Origin: Candidatus Coatesiibacteriota bacterium
GTDB lineage: Bacteria; RBG-13-66-14; B26-G2; JAUVZD01
Direction: 5' to 3'
DNA length: 64,000 nucleotides
Assembly (NCBI GenBank): GCA_030602715.1
Contig: JAUVZD010000011.1
Span: 47,961 to 111,960, forward strand
The position numbers were made by a program, and so were the translations under genes. Shown one piece after another: positions 43,792-52,422 of the stretch; within the stretch, counting starts at the first letter, position 1, and each line of letters begins with the position of its first letter. The notes under the pieces are model-generated. The model did no database searches. It worked only from the letters and a program-made list of their open reading frames with translations, and had not been told where the DNA came from.

Positions 43792-44862
43792 CTATTTCTC
43801 CTCATCCGCCACTAAAAGCTCCTCCGCCCCTACAGAATAGTGGGCGATAAGCTCCCCGCCCTCCTCAGTATAGATGATGACCTCGGTATCGGCAAGCTGG
43901 TCTATGAGCGCTATACCTTCGCTTACGCCCAAGACGAAGACGGCGGTTGTCAGGGCATCAGCCAGGGTGGCTGTGGGGGCGATGACCGTGGTGCTGATCA
44001 CCCAGCGAGCCGGAAGACCGGTGCGGGGGTCTATTATATGACTGTAGCGCTCATCATCAACCTCAAAGTAACTTTCGTAGTCGCCGGAGGTAGCCACACC
44101 ACAGCCTCCGGTCAGTGCAAGCTCCGCCAGGGTCTTTTCCGGGTCCCGGGGGTCGGCGATTGCCACCAACCAGGGATCACCGGAGGGCTTACGACCACGA
44201 ATTGAAATATCGCCACCTATGTCCACCATAACCCCCTTCACCGAGTAATAAATTCCATCGCAAGCCAAATCTGCAGCGTAGCCCTTGGCAATCGCTCCCA
44301 GGTCTATGTTCATCCCTGAAGGAAGAAAGACCACTCCCCCCTCCTCATCAAGCAGAATCTTATCAAAACCGACCAGAGGGAGCAGTTTTTCCAGTTCCTC
44401 GTCGGTCAGTGAGTGGGGCTTGCTCTCCTCCCCGGTTGTGGGGTGATAATTAAAGCCGTAGGCAAAGACCAGAGGCGCAACGGTCGGGTCAAACGCTCCT
44501 CCCGTCAACTCGTAAGCCTCCCTGGACTTGACCAGTATGTCCATCAAGGTATAGGAGACGGTGTAACCTCCATCGGCTCCCGCCGATTGATTCAGAGCAT
44601 AAAGCTCACTCTCCTGGCGAAAGGCGGCGGCAATATCCGCCACATCCTCAATAGCCTCCAGAGTCCTGTTGTAGAAGTATTGAGAATCGGCTTCCTCATC
44701 ATACGGATAGATGGTGATGTTGACCTCTGTGCCCATCATGTGGGTGGTGCCGGATATGAATGCGTATCGCTTCTTCCCGCAGGAGGATACCGTCAGGGAA
44801 AGGACCAAGACGATAAGGACGACCGCTATTCCCACACTCCAAAATCCAATCTTTAACCTCAT
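43792..44862 (-). CDS. apbE: FAD:protein FMN transferase ApbE (lipoprotein)
   Basis: 356 residues. Signal peptide with lipobox LTVSSCGKKR. MGTEVNITIY, AFDPTVAPLV, NIDLGAIAKGYAADLA and the C-terminal TLADALTTAVFVLG match ApbE, which attaches FMN to Thr of Rnf/Nqr-type subunits in the periplasm using Mg and FAD. Its presence implies a flavinylated redox partner, none of which is obvious here except possibly the 9.6-12.8 kb cluster. Confidence 0.94.
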   Translation of the reverse strand: MRLKIGFWSVGIAVVLIVLVLSLTVSSCGKKRYAFISGTTHMMGTEVNITIYPYDEEADSQYFYNRTLEAIEDVADIAAAFRQESELYALNQSAGADGGYTVSYTLMDILVKSREAYELTGGAFDPTVAPLVFAYGFNYHPTTGEESKPHSLTDEELEKLLPLVGFDKILLDEEGGVVFLPSGMNIDLGAIAKGYAADLACDGIYYSVKGVMVDIGGDISIRGRKPSGDPWLVAIADPRDPEKTLAELALTGGCGVATSGDYESYFEVDDERYSHIIDPRTGLPARWVISTTVIAPTATLADALTTAVFVLGVSEGIALIDQLADTEVIIYTEEGGELIAHYSVGAEELLVADEEK

Positions 44863-45001
44863 CTCTTACCCCTTTGCAAATCCACTGTTAAAAGAGAATA
44901 ACGCCAAATAAATATAACACACCAAACCGAAGATGAAAAGCATTGCCCCGATGACCCTTATATGCTACTTTTGGTTGAGAATATTTGTGCGGGGAGACGA
45001 T

Positions 45002-45514
45002 GTGGCTGGAATCATAACCGGCAGACGATTGAGGGAGCTGGTCTTTGAGCGGACCCCCCCATTGGTGGAGGGGGCAGGTGAGGCGCACATTCAGCCCAAC
45101 GGGGTGGAGCTCTCCATAAAGCGAGTTCTTTCAATAAAAGGTGCAGGATTCCTGGGCAAGGAGGACAAAGACCGCCAGGTAGCCCCCACCGAGGAGCTAA
45201 CGCCCGACGGTGAGGGCTGGTGGCAGCTTGCCGGTGGAGTCTATCGTCTGGTGCTCGCCGAGGTGGTGCACATACCCCGAAATATCTGCGCCATCGCCCG
45301 TCCCCGCTCAAGTCTCACCCGCTGTGGGGTCAGCCTGGGCACCGCGCTGTGGGATTCAGGCTACGAGGGACGGAGTGAGGTGCTCTGCGTGGTGCACAAC
45401 GATGCCGGCTTTCGCCTGCAGAGGGGAGCTAGAGTGCTTCAACTCATCTTCTTTGAGCTGGACGAAGAGGTGGAAGAGGGCTACAGTGGAAAGTTCCAGG
45501 GGGAGAATGTGTGA
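45002..45514 (+). CDS. dCTP deaminase / dUTPase family (Dcd) protein
   Basis: 170 residues. GTG at 45002 is preceded by GGGGAGA. IQPNGVELSI, RPRSSLTRCGVSLGTALWDS and RGARVLQLIFFEL are the conserved trimer-forming motifs of Dcd-like enzymes. Whether it deaminates dCTP, hydrolyses dUTP or does both cannot be told. Frame open back to 44933 without a good start. Confidence 0.82.
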   Translation: MAGIITGRRLRELVFERTPPLVEGAGEAHIQPNGVELSIKRVLSIKGAGFLGKEDKDRQVAPTEELTPDGEGWWQLAGGVYRLVLAEVVHIPRNICAIARPRSSLTRCGVSLGTALWDSGYEGRSEVLCVVHNDAGFRLQRGARVLQLIFFELDEEVEEGYSGKFQGENV

Positions 45515-45546
45515 TGGGGGGGGGATAGATTCAGTCCGGAAAAAAG

Positions 45547-45572
45547 TTGGGGAGACTTTTTTGTCTCCCCAA
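45547..45572 (+). terminator. bidirectional rho-independent terminator
   Basis: Arms TTGGGGAGAC / GTCTCCCCAA with a T6 loop between the convergent Dcd and YugP genes; A/T runs on both sides. Confidence 0.8.
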
Positions 45573-45605
45573 AAATTTCATCCTGAATGTTAAACTACTC
45601 CCCCC

Positions 45606-46289
45606 CTACCTCCTGGACAACAGTATCATCCTGAGTAACCACACCAGCGCCGCCAGGGCTGAGGCTACATAAGTCCATGCTGCCGCGGAGAGGACCTTCT
45701 TGGCTGATGAAATCTCCCCCTCCTGCAGGATTCCTCCACTGCGCAGTTGCTCTATCGCCCGCCGGGAGGCGTCAAGCTCCACCGGCAGGGTGATGAGGGT
45801 GAAGAAGACCGCAAAGCTGTATAGGAAGATGCCCACCTTGATGAGGAAGCCCCACTGGAAGATGAGCCCACCTATGAGCAGGGGAATGAAAAGATAGGAC
45901 CCGAAGGCGGCTAAGGGGTAGATGGCGTTACGCACTTTAAGGGCAAGGTAGCCGGTGGCGTGCTGGATGGCGTGTCCGCACTCGTGGGCGGCGACGCCGA
46001 CGGCGGAGAGAGAGGGTGAGCTATACACCGACTGGGAGAGGCGCAGGACCTTCTTGCGGGGGTCGTAGTGGTCGCTCAGATTGCCACCTACCTGCTCCAC
46101 CTTGACATCGGCTATTCCGTTCCGCTCAAGAATCTCCTCGGCGACCTCAGAGCCCCTTATCTGGCTATAGCTGGCGACTCTTGAGTATTTGTTGAAGGTG
46201 GAGCGCACCTTCCAGGAAGCCCACATCCCCAGCAATATGGCCGGGATTAGAAGTAACCAGGTCCAGTCGTAGAAGAGACCGTAATACAT
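45606..46289 (-). CDS. membrane zinc metallopeptidase (YugP-like)
   Basis: 227 residues. Zinc motif VAAHECGHAIQHATGY near residue 105. Membrane helices lie at residues 8-25, about 135-160 and near 205-222. The N-terminal part matches the YugP/Zn-peptidase-2 family. Acts in or at the cytoplasmic membrane; substrates unknown. Confidence 0.9.
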   Translation of the reverse strand: MYYGLFYDWTWLLLIPAILLGMWASWKVRSTFNKYSRVASYSQIRGSEVAEEILERNGIADVKVEQVGGNLSDHYDPRKKVLRLSQSVYSSPSLSAVGVAAHECGHAIQHATGYLALKVRNAIYPLAAFGSYLFIPLLIGGLIFQWGFLIKVGIFLYSFAVFFTLITLPVELDASRRAIEQLRSGGILQEGEISSAKKVLSAAAWTYVASALAALVWLLRMILLSRR

Positions 46290-46606
46290 CTTCGGAACTA
46301 TCGCCTAAAATACGGTAGGGTTTAACACAACAATGTTATTGCAATTTTATTGGCGAGGTGAAACACCTTACCAATCTCTAAAATCATCTCAGTATATTCG
46401 CTTTTATCGTCATCTTTTTCTATTCCCCTCTCATATTCTATTCCACCTCTCATCTCCCTCATCTTTCACCAATAAATAATGATATAGGGCAAAGATACTT
46501 ATTCTTGCCCCATAGCACTAAATTATAAATATGGGTTCAGTCACTTTCTCTATTCAAGTCTTCCCCCTGGTCTTCCTCTCTCCCTCCGTACTCACTCTAA
46601 TGATTA
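46290..46606 (+). other. AT-rich intergenic region without recognised features
   Basis: 317 bp of clearly lower GC than the flanks, with no ORF of note, RNA or convincing hairpin. It marks the left edge of the AT-rich islet that runs to about 49.5 kb. Confidence 0.5.
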
Positions 46607-47494
46607 CTATGTAGCTTCTTCAACCAAAATCGTTTTTCCTAATTTTCTCGTCCACTCATCATTAAAATGTTTGTGGAGTTTTTTCGAATTTGCAACTAAA
46701 GAGACATATCTATTGAGTAGGGGATCACGTTCCACGTCCCTGTCTTTGACTAGAATTATGTCATAAATCTCAGAATGAACTAAAAAATGACTCCCTATGG
46801 ACACATCGGTATCTTCAACTATCTCCATCCTTTTGCTACGAATACCAGCATGAGCGCATAAGCGGACTAATCTTGTAAGTGCTTCGTCATTAGCCATGGA
46901 CAGACCAGAGGAGTGAATAATGTTCAATTCATGTTCACCTGCTAATGAGATATAGTAGGGAACTAATCTACTTTCAAGTTTCAGAGTAGTCTCATAGCTA
47001 GCTTCACCTCGAGTAAGGCGAAACTCACCTTTAATAACCTTTTCTTCATAACTAGCAGCTTTCTCAAGTATGAACAAAATGCCATAGAAAAGAAGGTCGC
47101 CGGAGAACTCCTGTATTTCATGGAATGAATGTTTTATGTCAAAGAGCCTACTAAGGTCAATAAGTCGTACCCAAGCATCATCCTCTAGCTCCAGGTTCTC
47201 AGGTAAACAACAAGCTACTTGCAAATATTCTTTTTCTTCTCGAAGGTTTTTCCAAAAATCAGCATAAATAGTACTCTGGGCAATTTTCTTCTTAACATAT
47301 GGTAAGTATTCACGAGAGTAGTGCTCAAAGAATGCTCTTCTAAGGTCATGGTTCTTCATTAATGGCTTTTTCCAAATATTAAAGAACCCATCCATTAATC
47401 CGATTCCCCTCGCAAGCTGAAGTTGGAAAGTAAGCATTTCAAGGTCATCAACATCTAGTGTTTCTTCGTGTAAAGATGATTGAGAAGGTACCAT
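46607..47494 (-). CDS. unknown protein paired with a polyol-dehydrogenase-like gene
   Basis: 295 residues, cytoplasmic. GGGAGG site. Mixed helices, with no catalytic motif I recognise. Segments: LEMLTFQLQLARGIGLMDGF; LSMANDEALTRLVRLCAHAG; SEIYDIILVKDRDVERDPLL; a C-terminal FNDEWTRKLGKT resembling the effector-domain end of some regulators. It lies 86 bp downstream of the dehydrogenase-like gene in the same transcript. Base composition is AT-rich compared with most of the window, suggesting transfer. Confidence 0.6.
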   Translation of the reverse strand: MVPSQSSLHEETLDVDDLEMLTFQLQLARGIGLMDGFFNIWKKPLMKNHDLRRAFFEHYSREYLPYVKKKIAQSTIYADFWKNLREEKEYLQVACCLPENLELEDDAWVRLIDLSRLFDIKHSFHEIQEFSGDLLFYGILFILEKAASYEEKVIKGEFRLTRGEASYETTLKLESRLVPYYISLAGEHELNIIHSSGLSMANDEALTRLVRLCAHAGIRSKRMEIVEDTDVSIGSHFLVHSEIYDIILVKDRDVERDPLLNRYVSLVANSKKLHKHFNDEWTRKLGKTILVEEAT

Positions 47495-47580
47495 CTTTAA
47501 TCCTCCCTATCTTTTAGCTAAGATACTTTTAATGTTCATCTGGGTTAACAGATTCATTGCTACAGGAAAAAGTAGAAATC

Positions 47581-48975
47581 CTAAAATGACAAATTTGAAC
47601 GGTCCTCAGGCTTATTAGGCTCAAGATATGTTGTTAAATTTTTTACATCAAAAGCCGTATTTATAACATAGCTTTGAAACTGATTAAAAAGCAAATGCAT
47701 GATTTTATGCGATGTAAAGTATTTTAGAGCCAACATTGGTGCGGCAAACCCAATGAGCTGATTTGAGGCTTTTTTAAACCACTCTGTCGTATTACCGTAA
47801 GAAGGGATATTCTCTCTAAAAGGTTCTTCCAACCGCTCTACAATTTTGTCAATTATTTTAATTATCGTTCCCCAATCATGATATGTTTTATCCCGTTGCT
47901 CAGATATATCTACATTCTTAGATTCATATACTAAATCTTTAAGTACTCGAGAAACATCATCGGACAAACTCTCGTTAGATATCCGTTGAAGATTTACACG
48001 AATCCGATCCCTCTCACTACCTTTGAAATAGTTATATCTTTCTAAGGCTCTAACTGCACAATCTTCAAAATGTTTATAATGACTGGATTTCTCTACCAAT
48101 GAACCTAAAAAAGATAGTTTATGATTAATCCCAATCCTGTGACCAAAAATAATTAAAGAATTTCCACAAAGCCAATAGTGTAATCCATTGAGTCCTAACA
48201 TTTTCATCTTCTCCCAAGCACTGTATTCCTCTTGCTTGACAAATAAAGCTGTTTTATCAGGACTCCTATATTCACCTCCAAATTGCATTATTTCATCAAT
48301 ATTTCCATATCCATCATCCTTTAATATTAGAGAAAAATAGTCTTCAGTATTTACAATGCCTTCTTTAGGTTCAATCCCATCGGGAGTTTTTTCTTCCTCA
48401 CTTAACATCTCTAAAATCGATATTCTATCTACTATGGCATCATAAAAAAACATTTTTTTAATATCAATATCTTTCAATTTTTCTTGCATTTTCCGTTTTA
48501 ATTCTCTGGTCGTTATATCTTTGCCATTCTCTAGTGCTATTATATGTATCGGCTTCACCCATAACGATTCATGTTTTTTCAAAAATTCAATTATAGTTTC
48601 CGCAGCACTTTCAATATTTGCTGTTCGTACTGAGGTAGCGATAATTATTTGGTTGAAATCATCAAAATTGATTTTGCCACTCAAATACTCAAATCGTTTA
48701 TCACTTGAATCGTACAAAGCCCCAAAATCCAGTGTAACCCCATATTCTTCCTTACTACCATTATCCGTACACATTCTAATAAAATACTCATTACTACTCT
48801 CTTCAAATATTCTACGAAGCTTTCCACCTTTCCCAGTTCCGCTTCCACTATCTGTTCTAGCTATAACTAAACTTCTATAAATATGACCCTTCTCTTCCAC
48901 TAACTGTTTTAAAACAGGTATGGCAAAAGCTTGACCAAACTGACCAAAACCTATTTGGATATGCAAAATATCCAT
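47581..48975 (-). CDS. mannitol-1-phosphate dehydrogenase-like (polyol dehydrogenase fold) protein
   Basis: 464 residues. The N-terminal Rossmann loop reads IGFGQFGQAF. Downstream IIATSVRTANIESA, HIIALENGKDIT and FFYDAIVDRISI line up with the VTTAVG, IACEN and DSAVDRI stretches of MtlD. MLGLNGLHYWLCG corresponds to the LNTGHAITAYLG segment. An insertion near residues 35-110 and the lack of strict active-site signatures make it divergent. AAGGAGGG site. Catalysis is unproven. No PTS or sugar genes are nearby. Confidence 0.55.
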   Translation of the reverse strand: MDILHIQIGFGQFGQAFAIPVLKQLVEEKGHIYRSLVIARTDSGSGTGKGGKLRRIFEESSNEYFIRMCTDNGSKEEYGVTLDFGALYDSSDKRFEYLSGKINFDDFNQIIIATSVRTANIESAAETIIEFLKKHESLWVKPIHIIALENGKDITTRELKRKMQEKLKDIDIKKMFFYDAIVDRISILEMLSEEEKTPDGIEPKEGIVNTEDYFSLILKDDGYGNIDEIMQFGGEYRSPDKTALFVKQEEYSAWEKMKMLGLNGLHYWLCGNSLIIFGHRIGINHKLSFLGSLVEKSSHYKHFEDCAVRALERYNYFKGSERDRIRVNLQRISNESLSDDVSRVLKDLVYESKNVDISEQRDKTYHDWGTIIKIIDKIVERLEEPFRENIPSYGNTTEWFKKASNQLIGFAAPMLALKYFTSHKIMHLLFNQFQSYVINTAFDVKNLTTYLEPNKPEDRSNLSF

Positions 48976-49034
48976 AATAAGACCCTCCTTATATTCTTCA
49001 TTTCTTGCAATTTAAATTAGTCCATTCTACAACT

Positions 49035-49063
49035 ATAATAATAATTTTCAAATCTCAAGTCAA
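49035..49063 (-). promoter_or_regulatory. promoter of the polyol-dehydrogenase-like operon
   Basis: TTGACT, 17 bp, TATTAT on the minus strand, about 60 bp before the ATG at 48975. Confidence 0.7.
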
Positions 49064-49139
49064 GGAAAAAATTCATGCCTTTTCATAATATTCTTTCAGA
49101 ATTATCCCCCCAAATACTACTATAATCTTTCACCACAGT

Positions 49140-49387
49140 TTATCCCCTAAAAACCGAATCAGCATCAATTCCAAGAACTAAAACCGGAATATCTATATCA
49201 GCCACTCTCCGTTGCTCCAAATCCCACACAAACTGTTTAAAACATTGTACCCCCGTGGACATATCATCCGTGAGAATTCGAAAGAATAATCAAATAACGA
49301 TTCCAACACTGCTTGCTTCAACACAAGGTCAAAAGCCCTATATTCATCACGATTGTTGAATCTAAAGCAAAACTCATTGACATAGTG
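49140..49387 (-). pseudogene. remnant of an IS1595-type transposase joined to another frame
   Basis: 49274-49387 on the minus strand reads HYVNEFCFRFNNRDEYRAFD, then LVLKQAVLESLF, the conserved C-terminal end of ISXO2/IS1595 transposases (Y..EF.FR.N.R). At 49274 a second frame takes over: LTDDMSTGVQCFKQFVWDLE, then DIDIPVLVLGIDADSVFRG, stop at 49140-49142. This looks like coding sequence of unknown origin. No inverted repeats or full transposase are present. The remainder of 48976-49487 is AT-rich and empty apart from the promoter at 49035-49063. Confidence 0.45.
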
Positions 49388-49487
49388 TTATAATATATTA
49401 TAACATAAATTAAAGATATTTTCAATACAAAACACTACAGTATCTTAGGAGATAATTCCAATACATCTTACACCACCTGCAAATTTC

Positions 49488-50147
49488 CTACAAAAAATCA
49501 ACACCGGCATGGAAGAGAAAGAACTGAGCGTCCATCGGAGGCATTCCCAAAACCTCGGTATCTATCTCGTTGGTTCCCGCACCCTTGGCATAGAAGTAGC
49601 GCAAGCCCATCGTGGCGCTCAATAGCTTACCCGGTAGAAGGGTAACCCCCACATCAATGCCGAAACCATGGTTGTAGTTAATCCGCGATTGGTCGGTATA
49701 TCCAGGTATGAATGGCATGGGTATGCCAGCCAATTTCACCCCCCGAAGGAAGAAATAATATCCCCCCATTATGTAAGGTGTGGCCAGTTTCTTGGGCAGC
49801 AAGTTCACCTTAACTCCCCCACCAAGAATCCACATATTGCTTCTGACATCCGAGACGTCATACCCCTGTAACACCTCCGGCGGTACAAAGGCCTGGATGT
49901 ATCTTATCAATGTTTCATCCTTACCAAGGTCGCAGTAACCCACCTCTATCGGCACCAAAGCCACATGGCCTACGAGCACGAACTCCAGGGAGAACATCGT
50001 CGCCATCCCCCCACTGTAGCGGTCCTCTGCCCAATAACCGAAGGGCTTAAAATAACTGAAGCTGGGGTTAATTATGGCAGAAACAGACCCCACAAGAATC
50101 AGCAGGAGGGCTATCGCCAATATTATCACCTTTCTATAATTCATCAT
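49488..50147 (-). CDS. secreted or outer-membrane beta-barrel-like protein
   Basis: 219 residues. Signal peptide (VIILAIALLLILVGSVSA). Alternating strands with Gly/Tyr turns (YIMGGYYFFLRGVKLAG; GIDVGVTLLPGKLLSATMGL, then RYFYAKG) end in FFLFHAGVDFL, a terminal Phe/Leu strand typical of outer-membrane barrels. GAAAGG site. ATG at 50147 or 50144. Start overlaps the end of the preceding gene. Confidence 0.65.
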   Translation of the reverse strand: MMNYRKVIILAIALLLILVGSVSAIINPSFSYFKPFGYWAEDRYSGGMATMFSLEFVLVGHVALVPIEVGYCDLGKDETLIRYIQAFVPPEVLQGYDVSDVRSNMWILGGGVKVNLLPKKLATPYIMGGYYFFLRGVKLAGIPMPFIPGYTDQSRINYNHGFGIDVGVTLLPGKLLSATMGLRYFYAKGAGTNEIDTEVLGMPPMDAQFFLFHAGVDFL

Positions 50148-50511
50148 TATCACCTTTCTGCCCTTCTGACATTGACCGATTGCTCAAATTCTGCCTTATT
50201 TTAGGCTTCTCCCTGAGGGGCACCTCACCCGTTTCATGGATGCGGTAAAGGACCCACTCGCTTCCTTTCGGCGTTGACAGGTTTCGGTATAACTCCAGGG
50301 TCTCACCGCCTTCAGTCATCAGCAGGTAGTAGTTGCGGTTGTGGCGCATGCGCCAGTTGTGGCTGGGCATCGGCACCCTGCCGAAGCCATAGTCGCGCCA
50401 TTGGGCTACCAGCTCCAGAGGGTGGTAGCGCTGAGAACCAAGGACAACCGCCTCAGGGACCTTCCCCGAAGCGTTCAGTTCCACGGTTACTTTCTTACTC
50501 ACAAAACGCAT
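50134..50511 (-). CDS. small conserved protein (DUF6504-like)
   Basis: 125 residues. VSKKVTVELNASGKVPEAVV, WRDYGFG and NRNYYLLMTEGGETLELYRN form a small beta fold I associate with DUF6504, from memory. The C-terminal 25 residues are charged and overlap the start of the next gene by 14 bp. ATG at 50511. Confidence 0.55.
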   Translation of the reverse strand: MRFVSKKVTVELNASGKVPEAVVLGSQRYHPLELVAQWRDYGFGRVPMPSHNWRMRHNRNYYLLMTEGGETLELYRNLSTPKGSEWVLYRIHETGEVPLREKPKIRQNLSNRSMSEGQKGDNDEL

Positions 50512-50565
50512 CTTCACTGCAAAAGGTTTCTTGGAGGGGAAACAATATAAGTTATCATTTTTTCA

Positions 50566-51294
50566 TTAATGTGTCAAGGCATAGACAACGATATTGGTCC
50601 CCATCTGAAACGCCTCTTCCCTTTTTTCCGGTGGGTCGTTATGCACCTCCGGGGCTTCCCAGCCGTCGGATAGGTCGGTATTGTAGCTATAGAATAGTGC
50701 CAGGCGCCCCTCAACGAACATGCCGTATCCCTTGGGGGGACCACCGTGGTGTTCGTGAATCTTGGGCAGACCGTCGGGAAGGTCGTAGAAGATGTGGTAG
50801 ATGGGATGCGTTTTGGGAAGCTCCATCAGGCAGTCGTCGCCGAAGATGCGTATAAGCTCAGGGCGCAGAAACTCATCCAGACCGTAGTTGTCATCGGCGT
50901 GGATGAAGCCCCCCCGCAGAAGGTATTCCTTCAATATTAGCGCTTCGGTTTCGCTGAAGGTGATGCGCCCGTGCCCGGTGATATGCAGTAAAGGATAATC
51001 AAAGAGCTGGGGGTCGGTGAGACTCACCACCTCCTCCTCCTGCAGGTCTGCCATAGGCAAGCCGGTGCGTAGCGCCACCTCCCGCATCAGGTTCGGCAGG
51101 GAGGTGGGATTGGCATACCAGTCTCCCCCGCCCTCATATCTCAGCTTGGCGATTACTATCTCCTCGCCCGAGCCGATGGTGGAGAGGTCATAGTCCGCCC
51201 CCACCCCTTGGGGAAAGACACAGAAAATAATCAAGGAGAGGACTGCTATGAAAATTAATACAATCTTGGACCCACCTGTCCTGCGTTTTGACAA
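50566..51294 (-). CDS. DUF4159 domain secreted protein
   Basis: 242 residues. TTG start with GAGGA. Signal anchor IVLIFIAVLSLIIFCVFPQG. The domain has EIVIAKLRYEGGGDWYANPT, LLHITGHGRITFSETEALIL and LLRGGFIHADDNYG, matching DUF4159 (class-I glutamine-amidotransferase-like fold; role unknown). Probably periplasmic. Confidence 0.82.
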   Translation of the reverse strand: MSKRRTGGSKIVLIFIAVLSLIIFCVFPQGVGADYDLSTIGSGEEIVIAKLRYEGGGDWYANPTSLPNLMREVALRTGLPMADLQEEEVVSLTDPQLFDYPLLHITGHGRITFSETEALILKEYLLRGGFIHADDNYGLDEFLRPELIRIFGDDCLMELPKTHPIYHIFYDLPDGLPKIHEHHGGPPKGYGMFVEGRLALFYSYNTDLSDGWEAPEVHNDPPEKREEAFQMGTNIVVYALTH

Positions 51295-51319
51295 TAGTCA
51301 TTCCTCGCAGTTAAAAACT

Positions 51320-52417
51320 CTAATCCGGCTCCAAACCCCACAGCATGTTGGCGATCTTTGCCACCACAAAGCCATCGCTTACCAGTTGGTAATGGTCTAT
51401 ATCATAGGCGATGACCTCACCCTCAAAGGAAGGGATGTCTCCGAAGGGACCGACCGCGCTCTCAACGGTCACCACCCCATCGCCGAAATCAAGCGCCGGG
51501 TTGTTGAAGAAGTCCTCATAGGCGGTGCCATAAATTATAAAATAGGGCGGAAACCCTAGCTTGGTTGACACCTCTTTATACCTGTCATTTGAATACTCAA
51601 TAAACTCACTTCCCAGCGACTGCTCAACGAGAGCGACTGTGGTTGCATAACCATCCCCGGGGGCATTGATGCCATAGTTGGGAGTTCCCAGGAGGAATAC
51701 CCCGGCAACATCATCGTTATAAGACAACCCCCTCACATATTCCGGTTTAATCTGGTGGTGAAAGGAGGCAAAAACACCCCATTTTGGCGGGAAGATGTAG
51801 TTGTCCATTATCCGGGGGTCGGATTCCACATAGTAACGCACAACCAATCCCCCCTGGCTGTGCCCGATGAGGACCACCTGCTCTGCATCAAATTTGTCCT
51901 TGGTCCATTCTATGATTTCGGAAAGCTCAACCGCACACTCCTCCAGAGGGCGGACGGCGGAGTCGGGGCTGGTGTAGGTTACTACATCAAAGCCCAAGTC
52001 AACCAGGCTTTGAGCCAGACCGGAACGAATTATCCTCTCCTCTCGCTCATAGATGGAGTATGGGAAAAGGGTCACCTTGCCGCAGAAACGCCACAGATAA
52101 TCGTCGGCGGCAGCGGTGCCGTGAAGAATGATTACCGGCGGATAGGTGGAATCCTGTCGGGCATACTTGATCTTTATCCCATAGTCACCCTGCAAGCCGT
52201 CAATTCCCACATGTTCGGTGCGATAGTCACCAAAGAGCTCCCACTGCCCCCATCCATTCATAGTGGCGGAACGGTAACTGATCAGGCTTATGAAGGAGAA
52301 TATGGTGAGGGCGACCACAGGGAAGATCTGGAAGAACAAAGTCCCGGGGCTGGCAAGATACTTGAGGAAGGTTGAGAACCTGCCCACGCAACAGCACCTT
52401 ATCTTTCTATTATTCAT
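51320..52417 (-). CDS. alpha/beta hydrolase, lipase-like, membrane anchored
   Basis: 365 residues. One N-terminal helix (TLFFQIFPVVALTIFSFISL). Oxyanion region PPVIILHGTAAADDYLWRFC, nucleophile elbow VVLIGHSQGGLVVRYY, late acid and His region YDIDHYQLVSDG. Typical of triacylglycerol-lipase/PGAP1-like esterases facing the periplasm. Substrate unknown. Confidence 0.82.
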   Translation of the reverse strand: MNNRKIRCCCVGRFSTFLKYLASPGTLFFQIFPVVALTIFSFISLISYRSATMNGWGQWELFGDYRTEHVGIDGLQGDYGIKIKYARQDSTYPPVIILHGTAAADDYLWRFCGKVTLFPYSIYEREERIIRSGLAQSLVDLGFDVVTYTSPDSAVRPLEECAVELSEIIEWTKDKFDAEQVVLIGHSQGGLVVRYYVESDPRIMDNYIFPPKWGVFASFHHQIKPEYVRGLSYNDDVAGVFLLGTPNYGINAPGDGYATTVALVEQSLGSEFIEYSNDRYKEVSTKLGFPPYFIIYGTAYEDFFNNPALDFGDGVVTVESAVGPFGDIPSFEGEVIAYDIDHYQLVSDGFVVAKIANMLWGLEPD

Positions 52418-52422
52418 CCGGG

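Noticed and set aside
47581-48975. FtsZ/tubulin-like protein, because of the SGSGTGKGGK stretch
   Set aside because: The N-terminal GFGQFG loop and the later MtlD-like landmarks fit a dehydrogenase fold; the Gly-rich stretch is not at the tubulin signature position.
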